Origin: Ventricola sp017626895
GTDB lineage: Bacteria; Bacillota; Clostridia; Christensenellales; Aristaeellaceae
Length of the DNA stretch: 12,521 bases
Reading direction: 5' to 3'
Assembly: GCA_017626895.1 (NCBI GenBank)
Contig: JAGAHV010000035.1
Span: 1 to 12,521, forward strand
Part shown: piece by piece, positions 1 through 5,499 of the stretch
Layout: each line of letters begins with the position of its first letter
Position numbering within the stretch: the first letter of the stretch is position 1
Position numbers and translations under genes: made by a program
Notes under the pieces: generated by a model
What the model was told of the DNA's origin: nothing
The model's database searches: none
The model's input: the letters and a program-made list of their open reading frames with translations, nothing else

Positions 1-84
1 CCAGCGAGCCTGGCCGGCGCCGCCGGTGGCCTCATTCATCTCGTTATCGTTAAGAGCCTGTACGTTTTTGAGTTCCTCGTTCAT
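1..84 (-). CDS. GG-leader LysM peptide, copy 1 (partial, 5' end only)
   Basis: Only the first 28 codons lie in the window; the gene continues past the left edge. The visible part is a leader (MNEELKNVQALNDNEMNEA, then T-G-G) followed by AGQARW. It is identical in protein and DNA to the start of the copy at 174-407, so a LysM domain is expected to follow but is not seen. The leader fits the double-glycine rule of bacteriocin-type export signals: Leu at -12, Glu at -8, Met at -7 and Gly-Gly at -2/-1. An AGGAGG ribosome-binding site (91-96) sits six bases before the ATG. A promoter is proposed at 117-145. The class (GG-leader peptide) is well supported; the rest of the protein is inferred from its neighbour. 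Confidence 0.8.
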   Translation of the reverse strand, partial: MNEELKNVQALNDNEMNEATGGAGQARW

Positions 85-99
85 GGTGAACCTCCTGTA
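1..99. repeat. 99-bp exact direct repeat, unit A
   Basis: These 99 bases are identical to 324-422. The repeat covers the first 28 codons of the LysM peptide gene plus the ribosome-binding site, and the two sequences diverge just upstream of it. Because unit A starts at the window edge, the true repeat is probably longer. Identity that includes silent positions indicates a recent duplication or gene conversion. Confidence 0.95.
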
Positions 100-116
100 A
101 TGTTGTTTGTCGTCTG

Positions 117-145
117 TTTATACGAATGAAAATGCCGACTGGCAG
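117..145 (-). promoter_or_regulatory. Promoter of LysM peptide copy 1
   Basis: On the minus strand a -35-like CTGCCA (140-145) lies 17 bases from a -10 box TATAAA (117-122), in the context TTCGTATAAACAG. The same box and spacing recur before copies 2 and 3. The -35 matches only 4 of 6 consensus bases, so the repeated context is the stronger evidence. Confidence 0.55.
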
Positions 146-173
146 TGAAGCTTAAAAGCTTTCTGCCCGATTA

Positions 174-407
174 TTACCGGTTGGTGTAGATGGAGAGGCG
201 ATGTCCGGCCACGATGTAGTCCGGGTCGGAGATGCCGTTCCACTGGCAGAGGTTGGCAACGGAAACGCCGAAGCGGTTGGCGATCTTGATCAGGGTGTCG
301 CCGCGCTTGATGGTGTACTGAATCCAGCGAGCCTGGCCGGCGCCGCCGGTGGCCTCATTCATCTCGTTATCGTTAAGAGCCTGTACGTTTTTGAGTTCCT
401 CGTTCAT
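174..407 (-). CDS. GG-leader LysM peptide, copy 2 (77 aa)
   Basis: A small secreted-type peptide in two parts. Residues 1-22 form a double-glycine leader (Leu at -12, Glu at -8, Met at -7, Gly-Gly at -2/-1), of the kind removed and exported by peptidase-C39 ABC transporters. Residues 23-77 would be the mature product, which is almost only one LysM domain: YTIKRGDTL near 31-39, IANRFGVSV near 42-50, LCQWNGI near 53-59, then AGHRLSIY near the C-terminus. LysM domains bind the N-acetylglucosamine of peptidoglycan or chitin. There is one cysteine (Cys54), no Sec signal peptide and no catalytic domain. The start is fixed by AGGAGG at 414-419, six bases upstream. No C39 transporter gene is in the window, so export would depend on one elsewhere. 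Domain calls are firm; export and role (wall-binding bacteriocin, signal or housekeeping) are inference. Confidence 0.88.
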   Translation of the reverse strand: MNEELKNVQALNDNEMNEATGGAGQARWIQYTIKRGDTLIKIANRFGVSVANLCQWNGISDPDYIVAGHRLSIYTNR

Positions 408-422
408 GGTGAACCTCCTGTA
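324..422. repeat. 99-bp exact direct repeat, unit B
   Basis: Identical to 1-99. It covers the leader-coding part and ribosome-binding site of LysM peptide copy 2. The third copy (578-811) is related but clearly diverged and is not part of the exact repeat. Confidence 0.95.
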
Positions 423-476
423 TTCTTTTCTGTTGTTATTCAGCGTTCATGTGGATTGTTTGTTGTCTTACACCTG

Positions 477-505
477 TTTATACGAACCGGAAAAGGTGCT
501 GGCAG
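477..505 (-). promoter_or_regulatory. Promoter of LysM peptide copy 2
   Basis: A minus-strand -10 TATAAA (477-482) has a 17-base spacer to CTGCCA (500-505), the same pair as before copy 1. The transcribed leader downstream (about 451-476) closely matches the one before copy 3 (about 854-879), with GACAACA and ACAATCC blocks in common. The promoter and 5' leader were therefore duplicated along with the gene. Confidence 0.55.
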
Positions 506-577
506 GAAAATCTGAAAATTTCTGTTTGCGGCGTCTCCGTTTTTCGGTGCTCAGCCCGGAAAAGCGGCCAGGCTCGT

Positions 578-811
578 TTAACGATTGATGTAGATGGAGA
601 GACGATGACCGACGGCGATGTTATCCGGGTCGGTAATGTTGTTCCACAGGCAGAGCTGGGAAATGGGAACACCGAAAAGGCTGGCAATCTTGGTCAGGGT
701 GTCCCCGCGCTTGATGGTGTACTGAATCCAGCGGGCCCGGCCGGCACCGCCGGCAACCCCGTTAATGCCAGTATCATCAATTTTCTGCACATTTTTGAGT
801 TCCTCGTTCAT
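578..811 (-). CDS. GG-leader LysM peptide, copy 3 (77 aa)
   Basis: A paralogue of 174-407 with the same length and no gaps; my hand alignment gives 53 of 77 identical residues. The first nine residues and the block ARWIQYTIKRGDTL are unchanged. The leader is less canonical: Ile at -12, Gly instead of Glu at -8, Ile at -7, with Gly-Gly kept. The LysM domain runs from about residue 31 to 74, with RGDTLTKIASLFGVP, LCLWNNITDP and GHRLSIYINR. Cys54 is conserved. AGGAGG at 818-823 lies six bases before the ATG. The gene follows the esterase gene on the same strand by about 95 bases but has its own promoter. The degenerate leader may alter processing; this is not visible from sequence. Confidence 0.87.
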   Translation of the reverse strand: MNEELKNVQKIDDTGINGVAGGAGRARWIQYTIKRGDTLTKIASLFGVPISQLCLWNNITDPDNIAVGHRLSIYINR

Positions 812-879
812 GGGATACCTCCTGTAGTCTGCATCTTTGTCATCCGGCTGAATGCGGATTGTCTGTTGTCTTTTACCTG

Positions 880-908
880 TTTATACGAACGAAAATGCCG
901 GATGGTCA
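880..908 (-). promoter_or_regulatory. Promoter of LysM peptide copy 3
   Basis: The same TATAAA box (880-885) in TTCGTATAAACAG context, with a CTGACC-like -35 at 904-909 (spacer 18) or TGACCA at 903-908 (spacer 17). The -35 overlaps the TGA stop codon of the esterase gene (906-908), so the gap between the genes consists mainly of this promoter and the leader. Confidence 0.5.
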
Positions 909-2225
909 GTTTGCGGATACGGCAATATGCCCGTCGGCGTCGAACGGAATTTCTGCCTCAAACTGATAGAACGGATCTCCGCGGTCATGGGTTGTTTCCA
1001 CCAGAACGCGGCGGTCCGGCGTGATGGAAACCGGACTGCTCTCTCCGTTTACGGTGACAAGTACCGGCCGGGAAAAGTCGACCATGTCCTCGCTGAGCAG
1101 CAGACTGAACGGGCCGTTCAGGTCCTGACATTCAATCCGGACAGCGTTCCCTGCACGGTCAAGGGCCGCGGTCAGAAGGCCGGCATCGGTTGAATAGGGG
1201 GCACGCAGATAGTAGAAACTCTCCGTACTGCGCGTACTGGCCCGTGTGCCAAGATCCCAGATGACACGGGGCGGAATGGGGCTGCGTACAAATTCATCCA
1301 TGTAGTCAGGCGGGAAACTGTCCACCTCAATGGTGGAGCGGTCACCGCTCCGGCGCCACGCTGCCGGGTCACGCATGACGGGAATGGGTTCCCTGTCCCA
1401 GTCCTCAAAGTTATGGCCGCAGTCAACATGGATCAGGGTACGGTGCAGGTATCCGCCATATTCTGCCTGAAGCGCATCCAGTTTCATCCCGTAATCGGCC
1501 GTAACGGTGTTCCGGTCATAGGCGTCATCGAATTCCCCTGCCTGGAGCTGGATGGGAAGGTTGTACAGATTCAGCAGGCTGATGCCGTTCGGATGGCCAG
1601 AGCTCATGTTCGCGGCGGCAAAGCGGTCGGCCATGCGGGGCGCAATGGCGTATACGCCGTCCCCGCCGGCGGAAAAGCCCAGCAGGTAGACCCGATTGGG
1701 ATCGACTTCCATGGTGAGGATCATGTTGCGGATAAGACGGTCATAGAGCGGATAGGATTCCGGATTGAAATGCGTATCCCAGGTATCACGGACACCCCGG
1801 ACCGCGACGTAGACGCCGCAGTCAAGCGAATCACGGTAATAGGATTTCATCATATCCCACTGGGCATTGTTGGAATCCGGCGTATCCGAGCTGCCGCCGC
1901 CGTGCATGGCGATGTACAGGGGATAACCGCTCTGCGGCTTCTCCCCGATGACGGAGACCGAATAGCGCATGGTGACCTCTCCGAGGGACAGCGCCTGCGC
2001 CTTGATTTCCTGCTGCGTGAGCGGGTCTGAGAGAACGCTCTCGCAGTATTCCTCCCATACTTTCGCTCGTTCCTGCGGGAGGGAAGCGGTTTCAAGCGGA
2101 ACTTCTGCCTCAAGGCGCAAAACGGGCAGGCTGCCCTCGGCATTTGCAGTCAAGAGCAGGCAACCGAGCAGTGAAACAAGCAGCAGGGGCAGGATTCTTT
2201 TCAGAAGGGGAAGATGTATAGTCAT
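906..2225 (-). CDS. Exported alpha/beta-hydrolase, esterase/peptidase-like (439 aa)
   Basis: A secreted serine hydrolase. A signal peptide occupies residues 1-29 (two positive residues, a Leu-rich core, likely cleavage after ANA). SLLGC at 18-22 resembles a lipobox, but hydrophobic residues follow it, so signal peptidase I cleavage seems more likely. The hydrolase core shows an oxyanion-hole motif HGGG (108-111), the nucleophile elbow GFSAGG with Ser185, acidic residues in GEFDDAYD (230-237) and a candidate catalytic His271 in DCGHNFEDW. This matches esterase D, PHB-depolymerase and prolyl-oligopeptidase-like families. About 150 C-terminal residues form an extra region, probably beta-rich. 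AGGAG (2232-2236) precedes the ATG. The substrate cannot be read from sequence; an acyl ester on sugar or xylan is one possibility. A hairpin at 2279-2308 separates it from the ABC operon. Confidence 0.85.
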   Translation of the reverse strand: MTIHLPLLKRILPLLLVSLLGCLLLTANAEGSLPVLRLEAEVPLETASLPQERAKVWEEYCESVLSDPLTQQEIKAQALSLGEVTMRYSVSVIGEKPQSGYPLYIAMHGGGSSDTPDSNNAQWDMMKSYYRDSLDCGVYVAVRGVRDTWDTHFNPESYPLYDRLIRNMILTMEVDPNRVYLLGFSAGGDGVYAIAPRMADRFAAANMSSGHPNGISLLNLYNLPIQLQAGEFDDAYDRNTVTADYGMKLDALQAEYGGYLHRTLIHVDCGHNFEDWDREPIPVMRDPAAWRRSGDRSTIEVDSFPPDYMDEFVRSPIPPRVIWDLGTRASTRSTESFYYLRAPYSTDAGLLTAALDRAGNAVRIECQDLNGPFSLLLSEDMVDFSRPVLVTVNGESSPVSITPDRRVLVETTHDRGDPFYQFEAEIPFDADGHIAVSAN

Positions 2226-2278
2226 GAAAGGCTCCTTTCGTCGCTTTTGTTACCGCGGCTTTTCCGGCGGTCATATCT

Positions 2279-2308
2279 GAGAAAGCGACGTCTTCGCGTC
2301 GCTTTCTC
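2279..2308 (-). terminator. 12-bp hairpin between trpZ and the esterase gene
   Basis: A perfect 12-bp stem (GAGAAAGCGACG with CGTCGCTTTCTC) closes a six-base loop. It lies 40-70 bases past the end of the ABC operon and 54 bases before the esterase start. Position suggests the operon terminator, but no clean U-tract follows on the minus strand, so it could also act as an mRNA-stabilising or leader structure. The 3' arm could instead pair with a second AAAGCGACG at 2239-2247 (see findings). Confidence 0.55.
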
Positions 2309-2348
2309 GTTTGCAGCATGGCTGCCGATGTTATGATCCGGGGGTGCG

Positions 2349-3122
2349 TCAGTTTCCGCATTCAATGGAAATCTCATTGAATTTAGTCAGAAGTCCCTCT
2401 ACGCGAAGATTCTGACGTGCCTCTCCCACCAGATCCATTTCACAGTGTCCCTGGTGCATCATGATGAGACGGTCACCATACTCAACGGCATAACGCAGGT
2501 TATGCGTGACCATGATGGTTGTCAGCTTCTTTTCCTGGACGATGCGTCCGGTGAGCTGCATGATGATTTCTGCGGTTTTGGGATCCAGGGCGGCGGTGTG
2601 TTCGTCGAGAATCAGAAACTCGATCGGGGTCATGGTGGTCATGACCATGGCCAGCGCCTGCCGCTGTCCGCCGGAAAGGTTCCCGACCTTTACGCCCATT
2701 TTATCCTCAAGTCCCAGACCAAGTTCTGCCAGCATGGCACGATACTGGTTACTCTTTTTCCGGTTGACACAGCGGTGGAGATCAAAGGGATTTCCCTTAT
2801 TGTCGGCCATGGACATATTCTCAAGAATCGTCATGGACGGGCAGGTCCCCTTGGCGGGGTCCTGATATACCCGGCCGATGATCCGGTGGCGTTTGTATTC
2901 CGGCAGACGGGTGACATTTTTTCCGCCGATCTTCACGAAACCGCCGTCGACCGGAATGGAGCCACAGATGATATTGAGGAGAGAAGTTTTCCCAGACCCG
3001 TTGGATCCGACGACACACACAAACTGATGGTCAGGAACGGTGAGGGAGAAATCATCGAACAGGCAGGTCTCATTGACCGTTCCGCCCTGATAAATCTTGA
3101 CGATGCCGCTGAGTTCAAGCAT
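2349..3122 (-). CDS. trpZ: ABC importer ATPase, TrpZ-like (257 aa)
   Basis: The ATP-hydrolysing subunit of the importer encoded by this operon. All motifs are present: Walker A GSNGSGKT (39-46), Q-loop YQDP (86-89), signature LSGGQ (149-153), Walker B FLILDE (169-174) with catalytic Glu174, D-loop ALD (178-180) and H-loop His207 in VTHN. Length and sequence style fit the COG1101 ATPases that go with COG2984 binding proteins and COG4120 permeases. The ATG overlaps the end of the permease gene by eight bases, which indicates translational coupling. It is the last gene of the operon and a hairpin follows. Substrate assignment (tryptophan) rests on the T-box upstream of the operon, not on this protein. 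Confidence 0.9.
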   Translation of the reverse strand: MLELSGIVKIYQGGTVNETCLFDDFSLTVPDHQFVCVVGSNGSGKTSLLNIICGSIPVDGGFVKIGGKNVTRLPEYKRHRIIGRVYQDPAKGTCPSMTILENMSMADNKGNPFDLHRCVNRKKSNQYRAMLAELGLGLEDKMGVKVGNLSGGQRQALAMVMTTMTPIEFLILDEHTAALDPKTAEIIMQLTGRIVQEKKLTTIMVTHNLRYAVEYGDRLIMMHQGHCEMDLVGEARQNLRVEGLLTKFNEISIECGN

Positions 3123-3993
3123 GTGTTTTCACCTTCCTGTTCTTTCCGCCGATGACGATAATGATAAGGAGCAGTGCGGCCGTAATGAGCTTGAGATCAA
3201 AGGGAGAAAGACCCAGAGAGAGGGCGAGGGCTACACAGGCCTTATAGAGCACGGAACCGATGATGACCGCTGTCGTGGCGCGCAGACGGCGCAGACCGCG
3301 CAGAAGCTGCATGCCAAGGATAACGGAGGCAACGGCCAGAACCAGGGTGCCTGTTCCCATGGAGATGTCAAAATACCGCTGATACTGGCACATGATGCTC
3401 CCGGAAAGGGCGACCAGCGCATTGGCAATGGACAGTCCGAGAATTTTGACCTTTCCGCTGTCCTCGGCCAGCGAGGCCACCAGGGTCGGGTTGTCGCCGG
3501 TGGCCTTGAGCAGAAAACCGGAACGGGTGGACAGGTACAGATCCATGACAATCTTGCAAAAAACGGCCAGAAGGAACAGGAGAATGACGGAAAAATAGGT
3601 CTGCAGCTGCGGCGAGAGGCCGGAAACAAAGCTGTTTTTGAACATGGTATCAAAGGTGAAAAGAGGAACATTGGCCCTGCCGGCGATGTGCAGGTTGATA
3701 GAATACAGACCTGTCATGACAATGATGCCGGAGAGCAGGTCACGCACATGAAGCCGGACGTGAATGAGGCCGGTGATGGCGCCGGCCGCCGCGCCGCACA
3801 AAAGCGAGACCGGAAGGGCCAGCCACGGGTGAAACCCGTTGGAAATCATGACCGCCGTAACGGCCGCGCCGAGGGGAAAGGTGGCATCCACGGACATGTC
3901 CGGGAAATCCAGAATACGAAATGTAATGTAGACACCGAGAGCCAGAATGGCGTAGATGAAACCCTGTTCAAGCACACCGATTACCTGAGCCAT
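3115..3993 (-). CDS. trpY: ABC importer permease, TrpY-like (292 aa)
   Basis: An integral membrane permease of the BPD_transp_2 / COG4120 type, with roughly eight hydrophobic segments. Typical stretches are GFIYAILALGVYITFRILDF near the N-terminus and a SVDATFPLGAA motif after it. A cytoplasmic STRSGFLLKATGDNP segment lies near the middle and probably contacts the ATPase, and a very hydrophobic helix (LITAALLLIIIVIGG) ends in a basic tail. The open frame continues 28 codons upstream, but MAQVIG is chosen as the start because GGGAGG (4003-4008) sits nine bases before that ATG. The upstream codons would read through the hairpin at 4032-4054. It lies between the binding-protein and ATPase genes and overlaps the latter. 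Confidence 0.9.
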   Translation of the reverse strand: MAQVIGVLEQGFIYAILALGVYITFRILDFPDMSVDATFPLGAAVTAVMISNGFHPWLALPVSLLCGAAAGAITGLIHVRLHVRDLLSGIIVMTGLYSINLHIAGRANVPLFTFDTMFKNSFVSGLSPQLQTYFSVILLFLLAVFCKIVMDLYLSTRSGFLLKATGDNPTLVASLAEDSGKVKILGLSIANALVALSGSIMCQYQRYFDISMGTGTLVLAVASVILGMQLLRGLRRLRATTAVIIGSVLYKACVALALSLGLSPFDLKLITAALLLIIIVIGGKNRKVKTHA

Positions 3994-4031
3994 GGAACTG
4001 TTCCTCCCAGAAAAATGATCTGAACGCGTAA

Positions 4032-4054
4032 AACAGGGGCAAGCTGCCCCTGTT
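4032..4054 (-). terminator. Intercistronic hairpin, partial attenuator between trpX and trpY
   Basis: A perfect 9-bp stem (AACAGGGGC with GCCCCTGTT) and a five-base loop, followed on the minus strand by TTTACG. It lies 24 bases past the stop of the binding-protein gene and 39 bases before the permease start. The run of U is short, so partial termination or 3'-end protection of the upstream message is more likely than a full stop. Such hairpins commonly raise the binding protein over the membrane subunits. Confidence 0.6.
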
Positions 4055-4077
4055 ATTAGCCGATGGCAATGTGGCAA

Positions 4078-5040
4078 TTACTCGACCGAGCTGGCACGTG
4101 CGGCAAGCTCATCGCTCAGGGTAATGCCGAAGCTTTCAAGAACCGCCTTGTTGACGTACAGGCTGGGCTCGGTAATGATCTCATAGGGGATGGCATCTGC
4201 CGTGGTTTCGCCCTTGAGAACCTTTGCCGCCATGATGCCGCACTGCTTGCCAAGTTGGATATAGTCAAGGCCTTCTGCGGCGATGCAGCCGTTTTTGACC
4301 TGCTCAACCTCGGAACCGAAAACCGGCTTGCCGGCAGCGGTGGCCTTGTCAAGGACGAGGGCGAGACCCTGGACCACGGTGTTGTCGGTGAGGTTGGAGA
4401 GGCAGTCGACCTTGGGCAGGAGGGCATCCAGCGCCAGGGGGATGTCAGCCGAGGTGGAAATGCCCATCTCAACGATGGTGAATCCATAGTCGCCGGCCAG
4501 AGACTTGTATGTTTCAATGGTGGAAACGGAATTGGTTTCAGAGGTAGTGTAAAGAATGCCGATGTTCTTGGCATCCGGCATCATGGCGCGGATGGTGGCC
4601 AGCTGAGCGGCTACCGGCAGGGCATCCGAGACACCGGTGACGTTTCCGGCGTTTTTGCCGTCAGCGCTGACAAAGCCGCTGGCAATGGGATCCGAAACGG
4701 CGTTGAAGATGACCGGGATCTTGCCGTCTGCCGCATTGAAGCAGGCCTGCGCCATAGGCGTGGCAATGCCGACCATGAGATCCACGGGCTTTGCGGCAAA
4801 CTGCGCGGCGATCTGCTGGGTAATTCCCATATCCGCCTGTGCGTTTTCATACAGAACGGTCAGGTTCTGTCCCTCAACGATTCCCTCAGAGGCGAGTCCC
4901 TCAATGAAGCCGGTGCGGCAGTTATCAAGGGAACCGTGTTCGGCGAACTGGCCAATGCCGACGGTAAAGGATTCTGCCGATGCGAAAACGGCGAGGAGTA
5001 CGAGAGCGAGCGTGAGCAATACAGTGATCGTGCGTTTCAT
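4078..5040 (-). CDS. trpX: ABC importer substrate-binding protein, TrpX-like (320 aa)
   Basis: The solute receptor of the importer, ABC_sub_bind / COG2984 family. Residues 1-22 are a Sec signal peptide ending ASA before Glu23. The mature protein has the two-lobed pattern of the family: TVGIGQFAEHGSLD at the start of the first lobe, VDLMVGIATPMAQ, IPVIFNAVSDP, then NIGILYTTSETNS opening the second lobe and KPVFGSEVEQVKNGC later. The chosen ATG has AGGAGG (5047-5052) just upstream; the longer open frame would run back into the T-box terminator. There is no lipobox cysteine, unusual for a Gram-positive binding protein. It is the first gene of the operon. Tryptophan as substrate is inferred from the riboswitch. 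Confidence 0.9.
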   Translation of the reverse strand: MKRTITVLLTLALVLLAVFASAESFTVGIGQFAEHGSLDNCRTGFIEGLASEGIVEGQNLTVLYENAQADMGITQQIAAQFAAKPVDLMVGIATPMAQACFNAADGKIPVIFNAVSDPIASGFVSADGKNAGNVTGVSDALPVAAQLATIRAMMPDAKNIGILYTTSETNSVSTIETYKSLAGDYGFTIVEMGISTSADIPLALDALLPKVDCLSNLTDNTVVQGLALVLDKATAAGKPVFGSEVEQVKNGCIAAEGLDYIQLGKQCGIMAAKVLKGETTADAIPYEIITEPSLYVNKAVLESFGITLSDELAARASSVE

Positions 5041-5105
5041 GGGTATACCTCCTGTTAATAAATAAAAATGGGGGAAGTATACGGGTAAGCGTCCTGGGGT
5101 GGGGG

Positions 5106-5145
5106 AAAAGAAAAACGCCCCATGTTCCCAAAAGAACATGAGGCG
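5106..5145 (-). terminator. T-box-controlled intrinsic terminator
   Basis: A 12-bp stem on the minus strand, CGCCTCATGTTC with GAACATGGGGCG (one U-G pair), and a six-base loop, then TTTTTCTTTT. The 5' arm contains the CGCCTCA segment that the antiterminator also needs, so the two folds exclude each other. It lies about 65 bases before the binding-protein start. Confidence 0.92.
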
Positions 5146-5376
5146 GAAAAATCTTTCCGTGGTGCCACTCATATTGGCCGAAGCCCGCTTATCCCGTACT
5201 GACATACGGTGCAGCTGGATAACGGGTCTGCGTCCCGTCTCCGTCTAATAAGGCATCGCCTGTTGACAGAGCCCTCAGGAAGCCCATTCAACTGATCTCC
5301 TGTACCGCATTTCCAGCACCGGCGGCTCTCTAAAACAGGATCAATCCGTCTACTCCTCTTCCCTCAGCGGTTTGAT
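5106..5376 (-). ncRNA. T-box riboswitch, predicted tRNA-Trp specific
   Basis: This leader senses uncharged tRNA and controls the ABC operon. Stem I spans about 5259-5339: basal CCUGUU (5339-5334) pairs AACAGG (5264-5259), AGAGAGCC pairs GGGCUCU, and a distal GGUGCUGGAAAUGCGG element follows. The specifier region reads GUUGAAUGGGCUUCCUGAG; after the usual GAA the codon is UGG (5286-5284). A stem III-like hairpin has CCGUA/UACGG at 5194-5209. The T-box core is GAGUGGCACCACGG, with the UGGC bulge at 5167-5164. In the antiterminator UGAG pairs CUCA and CGGAAA pairs UUUCCG. UGGC calls for a tRNA ending GCCA (discriminator G). Trp codon plus discriminator G fits tRNA-Trp; AUG (Met) in another register would need an A discriminator and UGGU. 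The 5' end is inferred from the promoter. Confidence 0.92.
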
Positions 5377-5382
5377 GAGCAT

Positions 5383-5412
5383 ACTTTAACACGGCAGCTA
5401 ATTGTTTGTCAA
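5383..5412 (-). promoter_or_regulatory. Promoter of the T-box/trpXYZ operon
   Basis: Minus-strand TTGACA (5407-5412, perfect) and TAAAGT (5383-5388, 4 of 6) with an 18-base spacer. The expected start near 5376 gives a leader of about 270 bases before the terminator ends, normal for a T-box. Confidence 0.7.
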
Positions 5413-5417
5413 GTGGG

Positions 5418-5433
5418 AAATTTTGCAAAATTT
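5418..5433. promoter_or_regulatory. 16-bp perfect AT-rich palindrome upstream of the operon promoter
   Basis: AAATTTTGCAAAATTT is its own reverse complement and begins five bases upstream of the -35 box of the trpXYZ promoter. It could be a repressor or activator operator, or an UP-like element. No protein in the window is an obvious partner. Confidence 0.4.
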
Positions 5434-5499
5434 ACAAAACGGGAAGATTCCTTTTTGACGATCTGCTGAAGAGCACCGACCGTCCAAAGGCCTGGCCTG

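Noticed and set aside
18..30. Cys-free GG leader as a lanthipeptide or sactipeptide precursor
   Set aside because: The mature part is a folded LysM domain with one cysteine, not a Cys/Ser/Thr-rich core, and no modifying enzyme is nearby.
148..161. AAGCTT-AA-AAGCTT inverted repeat after LysM copy 2
   Set aside because: The stem is short and AT-rich with a two-base loop and no U-tract, too weak for a terminator call.
1..908. Repeats at the left edge as a CRISPR or satellite array
   Set aside because: The repeated units are protein-coding genes with ribosome-binding sites, not short regular repeats with unique spacers.
3097..4023. Long plus-strand open frame opposite the permease gene
   Set aside because: It is antisense to a well-supported membrane protein, its translation is polar and low in structure, and it has no ribosome-binding site or family match.
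4063..5058. 331-codon plus-strand open frame opposite the binding-protein gene
   Set aside because: It is a shadow of a gene with signal peptide, family motifs and AGGAGG; the antisense frame has none of these.
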